From: Frankiales bacterium
Lineage (GTDB): Bacteria > Actinomycetota > Actinomycetes > Mycobacteriales > SCTD01
Assembly: GCA_025465135.1 (NCBI GenBank)
Contig: JAODNA010000009.1
Span: 1-53,705 of the forward strand
Length of the DNA stretch: 53,705 nt
Direction of reading: 5' to 3'
A program made the translations under genes and the position numbers. Of this stretch, positions 18,664 through 30,673 are shown piece after piece; positions within the stretch are counted from its first letter, which is position 1, and each line of letters opens with the position of its first letter. The notes beneath the pieces were generated by a model. That model was not told the DNA's origin, did no database searches, and saw only the letters and a program-made list of their open reading frames with translations.

Positions 18664-19272
18664 ATGCTCCGCCGTGCCGCTCTCGTGTGCTGCCTGCTGC
18701 TGGCCGTGCCGGCGACCTCGGCAGTCGCCGGCCCTGCGTGCCCGCAGCTGACCGACGCGGTCGGCGACCAGCAGCCTGCCACCGACCCCGCAGCCGACCT
18801 GCTCGCCGTATCGCTGGGGTCCACGCAGACGGCCGTGACCGCGGTGCTGAAGTACGGCGGCGAGCAGCCGGCCCAGCTGCCGGTCAACGGCCACACCTAC
18901 GTCGTGGCGCTCGACAGCGGGGAGGCGACTTTGCTGATCTGGGCCGACGTCGCGCCGAGGGCGACGACGTTCGAGCTCTACCGCGGTGCAGCCGCACAGG
19001 GCGGTAGCTCCGCGTCCGGTTACGCCGCAACCGCCGTAGGACCGCTTTCGGGCCGGGTCGACACCGTCGCGCACACCGTGACAGCGACGGTCCCGTTCGC
19101 CCTCGTACCCGACGTTCTGCGGCCGGGCCGCCGGCTCACGCTCTCGGCGTCCGTCAGCACATCGATCGTGACGCCGGATGTGCCCGTGACGGGCCACGCC
19201 TTCGCGACGCAAGGCAGCGACGAGGGTGACGAGTCGCCGCCGTACCGACTCGGCGGCCCCGGTTGCCGCTAG
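18664..19272 (+). CDS. Small exported protein of unknown function
   Basis: 202 residues with a clear signal peptide (MLRRAALVCCLLLAVPATSAVAG). The adjacent Cys pair in the hydrophobic core is not followed by a standard lipobox, so secretion seems likelier than lipid anchoring. After processing the protein begins with CPQLTDAVGDQQPATDPAADLLAVSLG, a pattern common in secreted actinobacterial beta-sandwich proteins that start with a DxxGD segment. It ends with an acidic GSDEGDESPPYRLGGPGC. No enzyme motif is seen. It converges on glgB with 9 bp between. Confidence 0.8.
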   Translation: MLRRAALVCCLLLAVPATSAVAGPACPQLTDAVGDQQPATDPAADLLAVSLGSTQTAVTAVLKYGGEQPAQLPVNGHTYVVALDSGEATLLIWADVAPRATTFELYRGAAAQGGSSASGYAATAVGPLSGRVDTVAHTVTATVPFALVPDVLRPGRRLTLSASVSTSIVTPDVPVTGHAFATQGSDEGDESPPYRLGGPGCR

Positions 19273-19281
19273 TCCTGTCGG

Positions 19282-21600
19282 TCAGGCGGGACCGGGGGAG
19301 TGCAGCCAGACCGTGGCCAGCGGCGGCACCCGCAGCACGGTCGACGCGGGCTGACCGTGCCAGCTGTCGGCGGTCGCCTCGACACCGCCCATGTTGCCGA
19401 CGCCGCTGCCGGAGTAGCCGTCGAAGTCGGTGTTGATGGCCTCGCGCCAGGCGCCCGTCCAGGGCAGCCCGAGTCGGTAGCCCTCGTGCGGCATGCCGGC
19501 GAAGTTGGAGATGCAGGCGAGTGCCGACCCGTCGGACCCGTAACGCAGGAAGGAGAACACGTTGCCGGCCGAGTCGTTGGCGTCGATCCACGCGAACCCG
19601 GACTGCTCGGTGTCGAGCGTCCAGAGGGCCGGTGTCTGCTTGTAGACCTCGTTGAGGTCACGGACCAGCAGCGCGACGCCACGGTGGTCGGGCAGGTCGA
19701 GCAGCCACCAGTCGAGTGAGCGCTCCTCGCTCCACTCCGACTCCTGCGCGAACTCCGAGCCCATGAACAGCAGCTGCTTGCCCGGGTGCGCCCACATGAA
19801 GCCGAGGTAGGCCCGGACGTTGGCCAGCTGCTGCCACCGGTCGCCCGGCATCTTGCGCAGCAACGAGCCCTTGCCGTGCACGACCTCGTCGTGGCTGATC
19901 GGCAGCACGTAGTTCTCGGAATAGGCGTAGACCATCGAGAACGTCATCTGGTGGTGGTGGTAGCCGCGGTAGACCGGCTCGCGCGCCATGTAGTCGAGCG
20001 AGTCGTGCATCCAGCCCATGTTCCACTTCAGCCCGAAGCCGAGCCCGCCCAGATGCGTCGGTCGCGAGACGCCGGGCCATGCCGTCGACTCCTCCGCGAT
20101 CGTCACGACACCTGGCACCCGGCGGTAGACGACGGAGTTCATCTCCTGCAGGAACGCGACCGCGTCGAGGTTCTCCCGACCGCCGTACTGGTTGGGCAGC
20201 CACTCGCCCTCCTCGCGGGAGTAGTCGAGGTAGAGCATCGAGGCGACCGCGTCGACGCGCAGGCCGTCGACGTGGAACTCCTGGAGCCAGTACGTCGCGT
20301 TGGCGACGAGGAAGTTCTTCACCTCGTTCCGGCCGAAGTCGAACACGTAGGTCCCCCAGTCGAGCTGCTCGCCGCGACGCGGGTCGGCGTGCTCGTACAA
20401 GGGCGTGCCGTCGAAGCGCGCCAAGGCGAACTCGTCCTTGGGGAAGTGCGCGGGCACCCAGTCGACGATGACGCCGATGCCGGCCTGGTGCAGCTTGTCG
20501 ATCAGGTAGCGCAGCTCGTCGGGCGTGCCGAACCGCGCCGTCGGTGAGTAGTACGACGTGACCTGGTAGCCCCACGACCCACCGAAGGGGTGCTCCGCGA
20601 CCGGCATCAGCTCCACGTGCGTGTAGCCGAGCCACGTGACGTACTCGACCAGCTGCTCGGCGAGCTCGACGTAGGACAGGCCCTGCCGCCACGACCCGAG
20701 GTGCACCTCGTAGCAGGACATCGGGGCCGCATGCGCTTGCGTCTTCGCGCGACGCTCGATCCAGCTGTCATCGCCCCACGTGTAGTGCGACTCCTCCACG
20801 ACGCTCGCGGTCTGCGGCGGGACCTCGGTGCGCCGCGCCATCGGGTCGGCCTTCTCGCGCCACACGGAGTCGGCGCCGAGCACGGAGTACTTGTAGCGGG
20901 TGCCCTCGCCGATCCCGGGCACCAACAGCTCCCAGACGCCGCTCGAGCCGAGCGAGCGCATCGGGTGGCCGCGGCCGTCCCAGCCGTTGAAGTCACCGAT
21001 GACCCGGACGCCGCGGGCGTTGGGCGCCCAGACGGCGAACGACGTGCCGGTGACCTTGCCCGCAGCGGCGTCGTAGCGCCGGACGTGTGCGCCGAGGACG
21101 GTCCAGAGCTCCTCGTGGCGGCCTTCGCCGATCAGGTGGAGGTCCATCTCCCCGAGGGTCGGCAGGTAGCGGTAGGGATCGTCGGCCGGGTAGGTGTTGC
21201 CGTGGTAGGTCACCTCGAGGCGGTAGTCGGTGACGCCGGTGCCGGCGACCGTGCCCTCCCAGACACCCGCGTGGCAGTGGTGCAGCTCGACCCGCTCACC
21301 GTTGATGAGGGCGACGACGCGCTCGGCGTCGGGTCGCAAGGCCCGAAGGACGACGCCCTTGTCGACCGGGTGGATGCCGAGCAGCGCGTGGGGGTTGTGG
21401 TGCGCGCCCCCGGCGAGGGCTTCCAGCTCCTCGTTCGACGGCCCGCCGGCGGCCGCCGGTCCGCTGGACGGGTAGGCCGAGTCGGGGGTCGGCTCCTCCG
21501 GGTAGGCGACCGGCCCGTCGGCGGGGGCCTTCGCCGCCGCCGCTGCCTTGACGGCCTTCGGCTTGCGCTTCTTGGGCTCGGTCATCTTCGACTCCGTCAC
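19282..21600 (-). CDS. glgB: 1,4-alpha-glucan branching enzyme
   Basis: 772 residues. GlgB cuts an alpha-1,4 chain and rejoins it through alpha-1,6 links; it is the last enzyme of the GlgE route. After a Lys/Ala/Pro-rich extension (~1-50) come the N-terminal CBM48-like modules ([25 protein letters not shown]) and the GH13 barrel with nucleophile Asp450 in [15 protein letters not shown], the acid/base Glu in IAEEST and [13 protein letters not shown]. The C-terminal beta domain ends [16 protein letters not shown]. The start is GTG at 21600, overlapping the mak stop by 4 nt (GTGA); the frame remains open upstream only as a shadow of mak. Last gene of the operon glgE-treS-mak-glgB. Confidence 0.96.
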   Translation of the reverse strand: MTESKMTEPKKRKPKAVKAAAAAKAPADGPVAYPEEPTPDSAYPSSGPAAAGGPSNEELEALAGGAHHNPHALLGIHPVDKGVVLRALRPDAERVVALINGERVELHHCHAGVWEGTVAGTGVTDYRLEVTYHGNTYPADDPYRYLPTLGEMDLHLIGEGRHEELWTVLGAHVRRYDAAAGKVTGTSFAVWAPNARGVRVIGDFNGWDGRGHPMRSLGSSGVWELLVPGIGEGTRYKYSVLGADSVWREKADPMARRTEVPPQTASVVEESHYTWGDDSWIERRAKTQAHAAPMSCYEVHLGSWRQGLSYVELAEQLVEYVTWLGYTHVELMPVAEHPFGGSWGYQVTSYYSPTARFGTPDELRYLIDKLHQAGIGVIVDWVPAHFPKDEFALARFDGTPLYEHADPRRGEQLDWGTYVFDFGRNEVKNFLVANATYWLQEFHVDGLRVDAVASMLYLDYSREEGEWLPNQYGGRENLDAVAFLQEMNSVVYRRVPGVVTIAEESTAWPGVSRPTHLGGLGFGLKWNMGWMHDSLDYMAREPVYRGYHHHQMTFSMVYAYSENYVLPISHDEVVHGKGSLLRKMPGDRWQQLANVRAYLGFMWAHPGKQLLFMGSEFAQESEWSEERSLDWWLLDLPDHRGVALLVRDLNEVYKQTPALWTLDTEQSGFAWIDANDSAGNVFSFLRYGSDGSALACISNFAGMPHEGYRLGLPWTGAWREAINTDFDGYSGSGVGNMGGVEATADSWHGQPASTVLRVPPLATVWLHSPGPA

Positions 21601-22972
21601 GAGGGCACCTCCACGAGCCGCTCGATGGAGCCGAGCGGGATGGCAAGCCAGGTCGGGCGGTTGCGCGCCTCGTAGACCACTTCGTAGACCGCCTTGTCGA
21701 GCTCGAACGCCCGCAGCAGCACCGACGCCTCGCGAGGGTCGCTGCCGGCCGCCTTGGCGTAGCCGTCGCAGAATGCCGTTCGGTTGCGCTCTGCCCACTC
21801 AGCAGCGCGATACGCGAGATGCTGCTCACCGGGGCGCTCCGCGAGCAGGTGCCGGGCCGCGTAGTCGAAGGACCGCAACATGCCTGCAACGTCGCGCAGC
21901 GGGCTCATGAGCGCCGTCCGCTCCGCGAGGCTGCGGGCCGGCTCTCCCTCGAAGTCGAGCAGGACCCAGCCGTCCTGCGTGCGGAGCACCTGCCCGAGGT
22001 GCAGGTCGCCGTGGATCCGCTGGATGGGCACGGCCTCGGTGAGCGCGCCGATCTGCGCGTAGACGTCGCGGATCGCGTCGGCGTACGGCGCCAGCTCGGT
22101 GACGACGGCGATGGCGGCGTCGAGGCGCTCGTGCAGCTGGTGGGCGGTCGCCTGCGAGTCGTCCGGACCCGCCGTGCGTGACGGGAGGGTCCGTGCCATC
22201 AGTGCGTGCACCTCGGCGGTCGCGGCCCCGAGTCGCTCCGCCTCGCCGGCGAAGTCGCCGCCGACCTCGTCGGCGTGCAGGTCTCCCTCTGCGAACAGGT
22301 CGCGGACGCTCGCCGTCGCCATCGCCCAGCCCTCGCTCGCGTTGCGGAGGTAGGACTGCATCATCCCGAGCGTCGTCGGCTGTCCCTCGACGTCGCCGTC
22401 CAGCCACGCCAGCGGCGGAGCAACATGCAGACTGCCCGCGTCGGCCAGGGCGCGCGTCACCTCGAGGTCGGGGTTCAGGCCCGGCTGAAGACGCCGGAAG
22501 ACCTTGAGGATGTAGTCCTCGCCGTACACGATCGAGGTGTTGCTCTGCTCTGCACCCATGACGCGGCTGGGCAGGGAGGGGTCGAGGTCGTCTGCCGCCG
22601 CCGTGAAGCGGACCGTGTCCGTGTCCTCGTCGGCGACGATGCGGTGCAGGAGCTCTGACGTCGCGTCGCTGTCGTGGACCGCCTCGTAGACCGTCGCGCC
22701 TTCGGCGACGCCGATCACCGCGTGCTGAAGCCGCTGCGGAACCTCTCCGGTCCGCGTGCCCACGAGCAGCTGGTAGCGCTCGGTGCCGCCGTCCTCGCTG
22801 TCGACGCGCAGCAGCAGGTGCCGTACGACGACGTCGTCCTCGTCCGCCTGGAACAGCACGGCGGAGGTCTCGATCTCCACGGACTGGATCGCTCGTCCCT
22901 TGCCGCCGAACCAGCGCTGGTCGGGAAGCCAGTGCAGCAGCAGCTCGTGCAGCTCGGTGTTCACCGTGGCGC

Positions 22973-22976
<4 letters not shown>
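21597..22976 (-). CDS. mak: Maltokinase (Pep2-type)
   Basis: 459 residues, the usual size of free-standing maltokinases. It phosphorylates maltose to maltose-1-phosphate with ATP. Kinase landmarks are the N-terminal cap [16 protein letters not shown], the lysine strand [23 protein letters not shown], the catalytic loop [11 protein letters not shown] and the metal-binding [12 protein letters not shown], all typical of Mak and related eukaryote-like kinases. The ATG overlaps the treS stop by 4 nt, and the stop overlaps the glgB start by 4 nt, so translation of the three is coupled. In some bacteria mak is fused to treS; here they are separate. Confidence 0.95.
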
Positions 22977-24667
<1,691 letters not shown>

Positions 24668-26632
24668 TCAGCTGCTCCTTCTCACGGTGAAGACGTGGGC
24701 CGGCTCGACGAACGGGTCGAGGCGGACGTAGTTGGCGTCGCCCCACGTGTAGGTCGCGTCGGTGACCTCGTCGTGGACCTCAACGCTGTCACCCCAGTCG
24801 AACCCGAGGGCCGGCAGGTCCAGCCGCACGGTCGCCTCGCGTGCCCCGTGGCTGTCGAGGTTGACGACCGTCAGCACGACGTCGTCACCTGATCGTTTCG
24901 ACCACGCCAGCACCTGGTCGCTGTCGGTCCAGTGGAAGTGCACGTTGCGGAGCCAGTGGGTTGCGGGATGCTCGCGACGGACGCGGTTGAGCATCGTGAG
25001 GTACGGCGCGAGCGACTTCTCGGGCGTGCTCCAGTCGCGCGGCCGGTACTGGTACTTCTCGCTGTCGAGGTACTCCTCGCTGCCCGGTTTCACAGCGACG
25101 TGCTCGAACAGCTCGTAGCCCGCGTAGACGCCGTACGACGGCGCGAGGAGCGCGGCGAGGACAGCGCGGATCTTGAACACGGGCGGGCCGCCGTACTGCA
25201 GTGACGCATGCAGGATGTCGGGGGTGTTGACGAAGAAGTTGGGCCGCATGTAGTCGCTCGCCCCGACCAGCTCCTCGACGTACTCCTGCAGCTCGTTCTT
25301 GCCGGTCCGCCAGGTGAAGTAGGTGTAGGACTGCGTGAAGCCGATGCGCCCGAGCTCGTGCATCATCGCCGGACGCGTGAAGGCCTCCGCGAGGAACAGG
25401 ACGTCGGGGTCGGTCTTCTTGACTTCGGCGATGAGCCACTCCCAGAACTGCAGTGGCTTGGTGTGGGGGTTGTCGACGCGGAAGATCTTCACGCCGTGGG
25501 AGACCCAGTGGCGGACGACGCGGAGGACCTCGGCGTAGAGCCCGTCCGGGTCGTTGTCGAAGTTCAGTGGGTAGATGTCCTGGTACTTCTTCGGCGGGTT
25601 CTCGGCGTACGCGATGGAGCCGTCGATGCGCGTCGTGAACCACTCCGGGTGCTGCGCGGCCCACGGGTGGTCGGGAGCGCACTGGAGCGCGAGGTCCAGT
25701 GCGACCTCCATGCCGAGCCGCCGCGACTCCTCGACGAAGGCGTCGAAGTCGGCGATCGTGCCCAGGTCGGGATGGATCGCGTCGTGCCCGCCCTCGGCCG
25801 AGCCGATCGCCCACGGCGAGCCGGGGTCGTGCGTCCCCGGCGTGAGCGTGTTGTTGGGGCCCTTGCGGTTGACCTTGCCGATCGGGTGGATCGGGGGCAG
25901 GTAGACGACGTCGAAGCCCATTGCAGCCACCGCGGGGAGGCGCTGCATCGCCGTCCGGAAGGTGCCGCTGCGCATCGGCCCGCCGTCTGGCGGGACGTGC
26001 GCGCCCTCGGAGCGAGGGAAGAGCTCGTACCAGGCGCCGTAGAGCGCACGTTGCCGGTCGACCCAGATGCGCCGCGTCTCGCCCGCGGTCACCAGCTCGC
26101 GGATCGGATGACCGGCGAGCACGGTGACGATGTCGTCCGCGAGCGCGAGCTTCATCCGCTCGGCCGGCGCGCGCGTGCTGTCGCGAAGGACGTCGGCGAG
26201 CGCGGCCACGGCGGCCCTCGTCGACTTCGGGACCGGCTTGGGGAGTGCGGCGGCGGCCCGCTCGTAGAGGCGGGCTCCTTCTTCGAGCATGAGGTCGACG
26301 TCGACGCCTGCCTCCACCTTCAGGGGTGCGTCGTGCCACCAGGTGCCGAGCGGGTCGCTCCAGCCCTCGACAGCGAAGGCCCACTCGCCCTCGCTGTCGG
26401 GAACGAAGGCGGCGTACCAGATGTCGGGCTCGGTGCCGTCGGGCGTCATCCGCAGGAAGGGGCCTGGTGCGCCGTCCGGTTTCGTCACAGCGACGTTGCA
26501 GGCCACCGCGTCATGGCCCTCGCGGAACACGGTCGCCCTCACGACGACGGTCTCTCCGGTCACTGCGCGTGATGGGTACTGCCCACACGAGACCGACGGG
26601 CGGACGTCTACGACTGCGATTCGACCAACCAT
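24668..26632 (-). CDS. glgE: Alpha-1,4-glucan:maltose-1-phosphate maltosyltransferase
   Basis: 654 residues, GH13 subfamily 3. GlgE extends alpha-1,4-glucan by two glucose units from maltose-1-phosphate. Order: an N-terminal Ig-like domain (RIAVVDVRPSVSCGQYPSRAVTGE), a helical insert (~110-200), the barrel and a C-terminal beta domain. The nucleophile is Asp387 (FRVDNPHTKP), the acid/base Glu416 (FLAEAFTRP) and the third acid Asp472 (NTPDILHASLQYGG), which correspond to Asp394, Glu423 and Asp480 of the Streptomyces enzyme. First gene of the four-gene operon; its own -10-like box lies 8 nt before the ATG, and the signalling operon ends 59 bp upstream on the same strand, so readthrough is possible. 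Confidence 0.96.
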   Translation of the reverse strand: MVGRIAVVDVRPSVSCGQYPSRAVTGETVVVRATVFREGHDAVACNVAVTKPDGAPGPFLRMTPDGTEPDIWYAAFVPDSEGEWAFAVEGWSDPLGTWWHDAPLKVEAGVDVDLMLEEGARLYERAAAALPKPVPKSTRAAVAALADVLRDSTRAPAERMKLALADDIVTVLAGHPIRELVTAGETRRIWVDRQRALYGAWYELFPRSEGAHVPPDGGPMRSGTFRTAMQRLPAVAAMGFDVVYLPPIHPIGKVNRKGPNNTLTPGTHDPGSPWAIGSAEGGHDAIHPDLGTIADFDAFVEESRRLGMEVALDLALQCAPDHPWAAQHPEWFTTRIDGSIAYAENPPKKYQDIYPLNFDNDPDGLYAEVLRVVRHWVSHGVKIFRVDNPHTKPLQFWEWLIAEVKKTDPDVLFLAEAFTRPAMMHELGRIGFTQSYTYFTWRTGKNELQEYVEELVGASDYMRPNFFVNTPDILHASLQYGGPPVFKIRAVLAALLAPSYGVYAGYELFEHVAVKPGSEEYLDSEKYQYRPRDWSTPEKSLAPYLTMLNRVRREHPATHWLRNVHFHWTDSDQVLAWSKRSGDDVVLTVVNLDSHGAREATVRLDLPALGFDWGDSVEVHDEVTDATYTWGDANYVRLDPFVEPAHVFTVRRSS

Positions 26633-26640
26633 TGCCTGCG

Positions 26641-26646
26641 ACGGTA
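26641..26646 (-). promoter_or_regulatory. Putative -10 box of the glgE operon (leaderless type)
   Basis: TACCGT on the minus strand, 8 nt before the glgE ATG, in the 59-bp space after the receiver gene. No Shine-Dalgarno sequence precedes glgE. Confidence 0.42.
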
Positions 26647-26691
26647 CCCAGGTCGCGCGCGGGCGAACGTGGGCGGCTGCCTTGCTGAGCG

Positions 26692-27075
26692 TCAGGTGCG
26701 CGGGATCTGCGCGAGGACAGCCCGGAGCGTCCGAAGGTCGCCCTTGAGCAGGTACGACGCGCCGAGCCGCTCGGCGCGGGCGGCCAGCTTGGCGTCCCGG
26801 TAGTTGGTGTAGACGATCATGCTCAGGCCGGCCTGCCCCTGGAGCTCGCCCACCACGGCCAGCCCGTCGGGACCGGGCGGCATCCGCAGGTCGACGACGA
26901 GCACGTCAGGGCTGAGCTCCCGGCACAGCCGGATGGCGTCTTCCCCGTTGCGCCCACGACCGGCGATGTCGTGGCCCTCGAGGGTCAGGTCGAGATCGAG
27001 CAGATCGAGGGCGTCGGGGTCGTTGTCTGCGATGACGACGCGCAGCGGCGGCCCGGACGGTGTGGGTGATGTCAA
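26692..27075 (-). CDS. Stand-alone receiver protein (response regulator without output domain), second of the operon
   Basis: 127 residues, nothing but a CheY-like receiver. Phospho-acceptor Asp62 (LVVDLRMPPG), acidic pair in VIADNDPD (~17-21), switch Thr90 (IVYTNYRDA) and Lys111 (YLLKGDLRTL) are all present, so it should be phosphorylated. It lacks any DNA-binding or enzymatic domain, so it must act by protein contact or as a phosphate relay or sink. TTG at 27075 overlaps the stop of the preceding kinase gene by 4 nt (TTGA), which supports this unusual start. Last gene of a four-gene signalling operon, 59 bp before glgE. Confidence 0.88.
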   Translation of the reverse strand: MTSPTPSGPPLRVVIADNDPDALDLLDLDLTLEGHDIAGRGRNGEDAIRLCRELSPDVLVVDLRMPPGPDGLAVVGELQGQAGLSMIVYTNYRDAKLAARAERLGASYLLKGDLRTLRAVLAQIPRT

Positions 27076-28715
27076 ACGGCGGCCGGCTCCACCGGGGCGT
27101 CCACGAGAGGCAGGGTGAAGGAGACCGTCGCGCCGCGCCCCTCCTCGCTGGTCGCGCCGATGTCACCACCGTGGGCGGTGACGATCTGCTTGCAGATGTA
27201 GAGCCCGAGGCCGGTGCCCGCGGGCGTCGACGTACGGCCACGGACGAACTTGTCGAAGACGCGTGACAGCTCGGCCTCGTTCATCCCGGGGCCCTGGTCC
27301 GCGACCGACACGACGGCCGAGCCGTCGCGGGTCTCCACCGAGACGTCCAGGGCGCTGCCGGGAGCGCTCTTGACCGCGTTGTCGAGCAGGTTCGTCAGCA
27401 CCTGCGTGATCCGCTCACGGTCGCAGCTGACCCAGGTGGGGTCATCGGGCAGGCTGAGCCGGATGACCCGGTCGGGCAGCACGTCCTGCGTGGCGAGGAC
27501 CGCCGAGCTGACCTCGTCGCGCAGGTCGGCCGTGCTGAAGCTGTACGACAGCCCGCCGGCCTCCATCGAACCGGTGTCCAGGACGTCGCGGGTGAGCGCG
27601 TGCAGCCGCCGTGCGCTGGACAGCGATCGACCGATCGCCCGTCTGCGCTCGTCCTCCGCCATCCCGTCCCAGTGGTCGAGCGTCGTCTGGAGGAACCCGA
27701 GCAGTCCTGCCACCGGTGTCCTCAGCTCGTGGGACACGATGCTGATGAACTCCTCACGCACGGCGCTGACCTCCTGCAGCCGTCGCTGCTCCTCGCGCGC
27801 GGCGCGCAGGCGGCGGGCGAGGAACACGACGCCGACACCGGCCGCCAGCGTGCCGGCGAGCACGATGAGGACCAGCGCCGACTTGAGCGGTCCGGTCAGG
27901 GCGCCGTCGAACTCGCGGCTGTTCTGCAGGAACACGGCGCGCCAGTGCGGTGTCGGAACCAACGCGACGACGGCCACCTTCCCGTGCCCGCGGTGGAACC
28001 CGGAGCTCCCCCCGACGAGGCTCTCGTGCAACGGCTTGCCGAGCAGGTTCGGGTCACTCGACGCGATGACGGCATCGTTCTCGTCGAGGTAGGAGAACTG
28101 GGCGCTCTTGCCGGGGGTCAGCTGCGAGACCTCGAGGTTGAACTCGGACGCGGTCGAGACGTCCTGCTCCGAGACGAGACCTCCGACGACCGTGCCATTG
28201 GTGGAGATCGGGAACGCGTAGGCGATCGTGGGCAGGGCGGTGGTCAGGCCGCGCGCCACGTCGAGGACCGCCGGCTTGCCGCTCTTGAGCACGTCGGCGA
28301 GACCTGGTCGGTCGACCTGCGAGCCGATCTTCGCGTCCGGTCGCAGCAGGATCCCGTTCGAGAGCCGGCCGTTGTTGTCGACGATGTAGAAGCCGGTGCG
28401 TGCGTCGACGAAGAAGCTGCCCAGCTTGTCGACCTGCGCCTTGTCGCCCGGGTCCGCTACCTTCCCCGTCAGCTTCAGGGTGTTCAGGATCCCGGCGGCC
28501 CCCTTGAACTGCGTGTCCACGCGGGTGTTCATGCTGCGGGCGAGCTGCTCGACCTGTGACTGCTGCAGGCGCTCGAGCGCCTGGGTCCCGTCGCGCTCCG
28601 CCTTCAGGACGGTGAAGACGATCAGGCTCGAGGTGAGGAGCACCGCGGCGACGGCCGCTGCGAGGATGCCTCGGTCCCGACGATGCCGGTCCGGGTCGAC
28701 GGCGGGCACGGTCAT
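27072..28715 (-). CDS. Membrane sensor histidine kinase with large extracytoplasmic domain
   Basis: 547 residues. TM1 is at ~17-37 (ILAAAVAAVLLTSSLIVFTVL), then an extracytoplasmic region of ~240 residues with a double-Cache/PAS-like look (FYIVDNNGRLSNG, VGGLVSEQDV, FSYLDENDAVIASSDPNLLGKPL), TM2 at ~281-301, and a short coiled linker. The phospho-acceptor His329 is in VSHELRTPVAGLLGF; the ATPase boxes are LTNLLDNAVK (N), VADQGPGMN (G1) and GTGLGLYICK (G2). Cache domains usually bind small ligands such as acids or amino acids. The ATG overlaps the stop of the upstream kinase gene by 4 nt, and the 3' end overlaps the receiver gene. Confidence 0.93.
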   Translation of the reverse strand: MTVPAVDPDRHRRDRGILAAAVAAVLLTSSLIVFTVLKAERDGTQALERLQQSQVEQLARSMNTRVDTQFKGAAGILNTLKLTGKVADPGDKAQVDKLGSFFVDARTGFYIVDNNGRLSNGILLRPDAKIGSQVDRPGLADVLKSGKPAVLDVARGLTTALPTIAYAFPISTNGTVVGGLVSEQDVSTASEFNLEVSQLTPGKSAQFSYLDENDAVIASSDPNLLGKPLHESLVGGSSGFHRGHGKVAVVALVPTPHWRAVFLQNSREFDGALTGPLKSALVLIVLAGTLAAGVGVVFLARRLRAAREEQRRLQEVSAVREEFISIVSHELRTPVAGLLGFLQTTLDHWDGMAEDERRRAIGRSLSSARRLHALTRDVLDTGSMEAGGLSYSFSTADLRDEVSSAVLATQDVLPDRVIRLSLPDDPTWVSCDRERITQVLTNLLDNAVKSAPGSALDVSVETRDGSAVVSVADQGPGMNEAELSRVFDKFVRGRTSTPAGTGLGLYICKQIVTAHGGDIGATSEEGRGATVSFTLPLVDAPVEPAAV

Positions 28716-30673
28716 GTGGTGCTCCTCTCGGCGTGCGCATGCGCGCCGTTGACGGACGGGACGACGGGGGAGGCGGCGTCCTCGAGGGGGAGCTGCACGA
28801 CCATGCGGGTCCCCTGCGGAGTGTTGGGCAGAGCCATGACGGTGCCGCCCATCTGGTGCACGAGCTCGCGGACGACGGACAGGCCGATGCCGGCCCCGCG
28901 GGTACCCCGGGCGGCGTCGCTCTCACCGCGGTAGAAACGGGCGAAGACGCGCTCGCGGTCCTCGGCGGCGATGCCCGACCCCTGGTCGGCGACCTCGAGC
29001 GCTGCATGGTCGCGGTTGCAGCGGACCGACACGACGATGCGGCTGTCCGCGGGGGAGAACTTCGCCGCGTTGGTGAGCAGGTTGGCGAGCACCCGCTCGA
29101 GAGCGCCCGCGTTGGCGAGCGCGCGGACGGGCTGCAGCTCGGACACCACCTCGCGTGCACCGAGAACCGGCGCGAGCTGGGCGAGGGACTTCTCGACCTG
29201 CTGGTCGAGGCTCATCGGCGTCGGCGGTGCGTTGAGCGCTTGCCGTTCCAGGCGCGCGAAGTCGAGCAGGTCGTCGACGAGCAGCCCGAGGCTGAGGGTG
29301 TTGCCGTGCACGCGGTCCAGGAACTCCTTGCGCTGCTCCTCGCGCAGCTGGTCCCACCGGTCGCGAAGCAGGCGGATGAAGCCGCTGATCGCCGTCAGCG
29401 GGGTGCGCAGCTCGTGCGAGATCGTGCTGAGGAAGGCGTCCTTGAGCTGGTCGAGCTCGCGGAGCCGGCGTACCGAGGCCTGCTCTCGCTCGTACAGCTC
29501 CACGTTGTAGGTGGCAACGGCGATCAGGTCCGACGCGGCTGAGAGCGCCGCGAGCTGCGGTTGTCCGAGCGCCCGGTGTCCCACGAAGGACAGGCGCCCG
29601 ATCGTGCGCCCTGCTCGGAGGAGCGGAAGGCAGCCCGTCACGCCGGCTGGCAGCTCGTCGACGTTGCCCGGTGTCACGTCGACCTCGTTGCCGGTGTTGC
29701 GGGTGCTCCCGCCCAGTGCGAACACGTCGACCAGATGCCCTTGCTCGCCGACCAGCTGGACGCTGAAGCGGCTCAGGGCGAACTCGTCGGCCAGCCGCAA
29801 CGCGACCGCGGGCATGACCTCCGCGAGGTCGAGGCTGCTCTGCAGCAGCGGGCCGAGCTCGGCGACCGTCCGCGTCTCCCGCTCGAGCGCGGCCGACGCG
29901 GTGCGCTCCCGGCTGAGTGCGCGCTGGACCCGCACGTCGGCGAGGAGGCAGGCAGCGGCGCCGAGCAGAGAGACCGCGAGCGTGCCGAGGGCACCGCGTG
30001 AGATCGGCGCGCCGGGGCGGGCCATGAACAGGGTCCAGGGCTGCCCGGCCACCAGGACCGTGCCGGCCCTCGGGCCGCTCACGTCACCGATCGGTGTTCC
30101 GTCGACACGGAAGCCCACCGCACGCGGGCTGGTCGCCGGCAGGCCCGCGAGCACGCCCTCGGGCGACAGGAGCGCGATCCGCCAGCTGGTGACCTGGGCG
30201 CGTCGCGCCGCCGTGCCCGACGGGGCACTCGTGCTGGGCAGCACAGCCACCGCCAACGGGACGAGACCGCCAGTGAGCGGGGCGGCCTGCGCCTCGCCGG
30301 TGTCGCGAGCTACCTCCATCGCCGTGCGAGCGGTTGCGGTGATCCGGGCCGCATCGAGCCCTGGTGGGAGCTGGCCGCGGATGAGCGTCGGCGGTCCGCT
30401 CCGCTTCGCGTCGACACTCAGCACGGCGGGGATCTCGCTGAAGCGGATGAGGGCGAGGGCTTCGCTCGGGGCGCCCACGACCTGCCCGAGCGCCAGCGCA
30501 CGGCGCGCGAGGGTTCCCGTGGCGGCGTCAGCTGCGGCCAGCTCGGTCTTGTGCCGCTGGGTGCCGTCGTACGAGGAGATGAGCCAGGCGAGGGCGGAGC
30601 CGATGAGGACGACGGCGAGCGCCGCCGCGATGGCGGTGCCGCCGGGCCTCAGGCGCCCGCGGCCAGCTGCCAC
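28712..30673 (-). CDS. Membrane sensor histidine kinase with cytoplasmic GAF domain
   Basis: 653 residues from the chosen start. TM1 ~13-34 (TAIAAALAVVLIGSALAWLIS), an extracytoplasmic domain (~35-225) that I do not recognise, TM2 ~229-246, a GAF domain (~280-395: DLAEVMPAVALRLADEFALSRF...GRTIGRLSFVGHRALG), then His420 in ISHELRTPLTAISGF and the ATPase boxes LTNAAKFSP, VADQGSGIA and GAGIGLSV. The start is uncertain: GTG 30673 has GGAAG in ribosome-site position and overlaps the receiver gene by 25 bp; GTG 30715 would add 14 residues and has no such site. The two kinases in this operon share the catalytic core but not their sensory parts, so they probably read different signals. Confidence 0.92.
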   Translation of the reverse strand: MAAGRGRLRPGGTAIAAALAVVLIGSALAWLISSYDGTQRHKTELAAADAATGTLARRALALGQVVGAPSEALALIRFSEIPAVLSVDAKRSGPPTLIRGQLPPGLDAARITATARTAMEVARDTGEAQAAPLTGGLVPLAVAVLPSTSAPSGTAARRAQVTSWRIALLSPEGVLAGLPATSPRAVGFRVDGTPIGDVSGPRAGTVLVAGQPWTLFMARPGAPISRGALGTLAVSLLGAAACLLADVRVQRALSRERTASAALERETRTVAELGPLLQSSLDLAEVMPAVALRLADEFALSRFSVQLVGEQGHLVDVFALGGSTRNTGNEVDVTPGNVDELPAGVTGCLPLLRAGRTIGRLSFVGHRALGQPQLAALSAASDLIAVATYNVELYEREQASVRRLRELDQLKDAFLSTISHELRTPLTAISGFIRLLRDRWDQLREEQRKEFLDRVHGNTLSLGLLVDDLLDFARLERQALNAPPTPMSLDQQVEKSLAQLAPVLGAREVVSELQPVRALANAGALERVLANLLTNAAKFSPADSRIVVSVRCNRDHAALEVADQGSGIAAEDRERVFARFYRGESDAARGTRGAGIGLSVVRELVHQMGGTVMALPNTPQGTRMVVQLPLEDAASPVVPSVNGAHAHAERSTT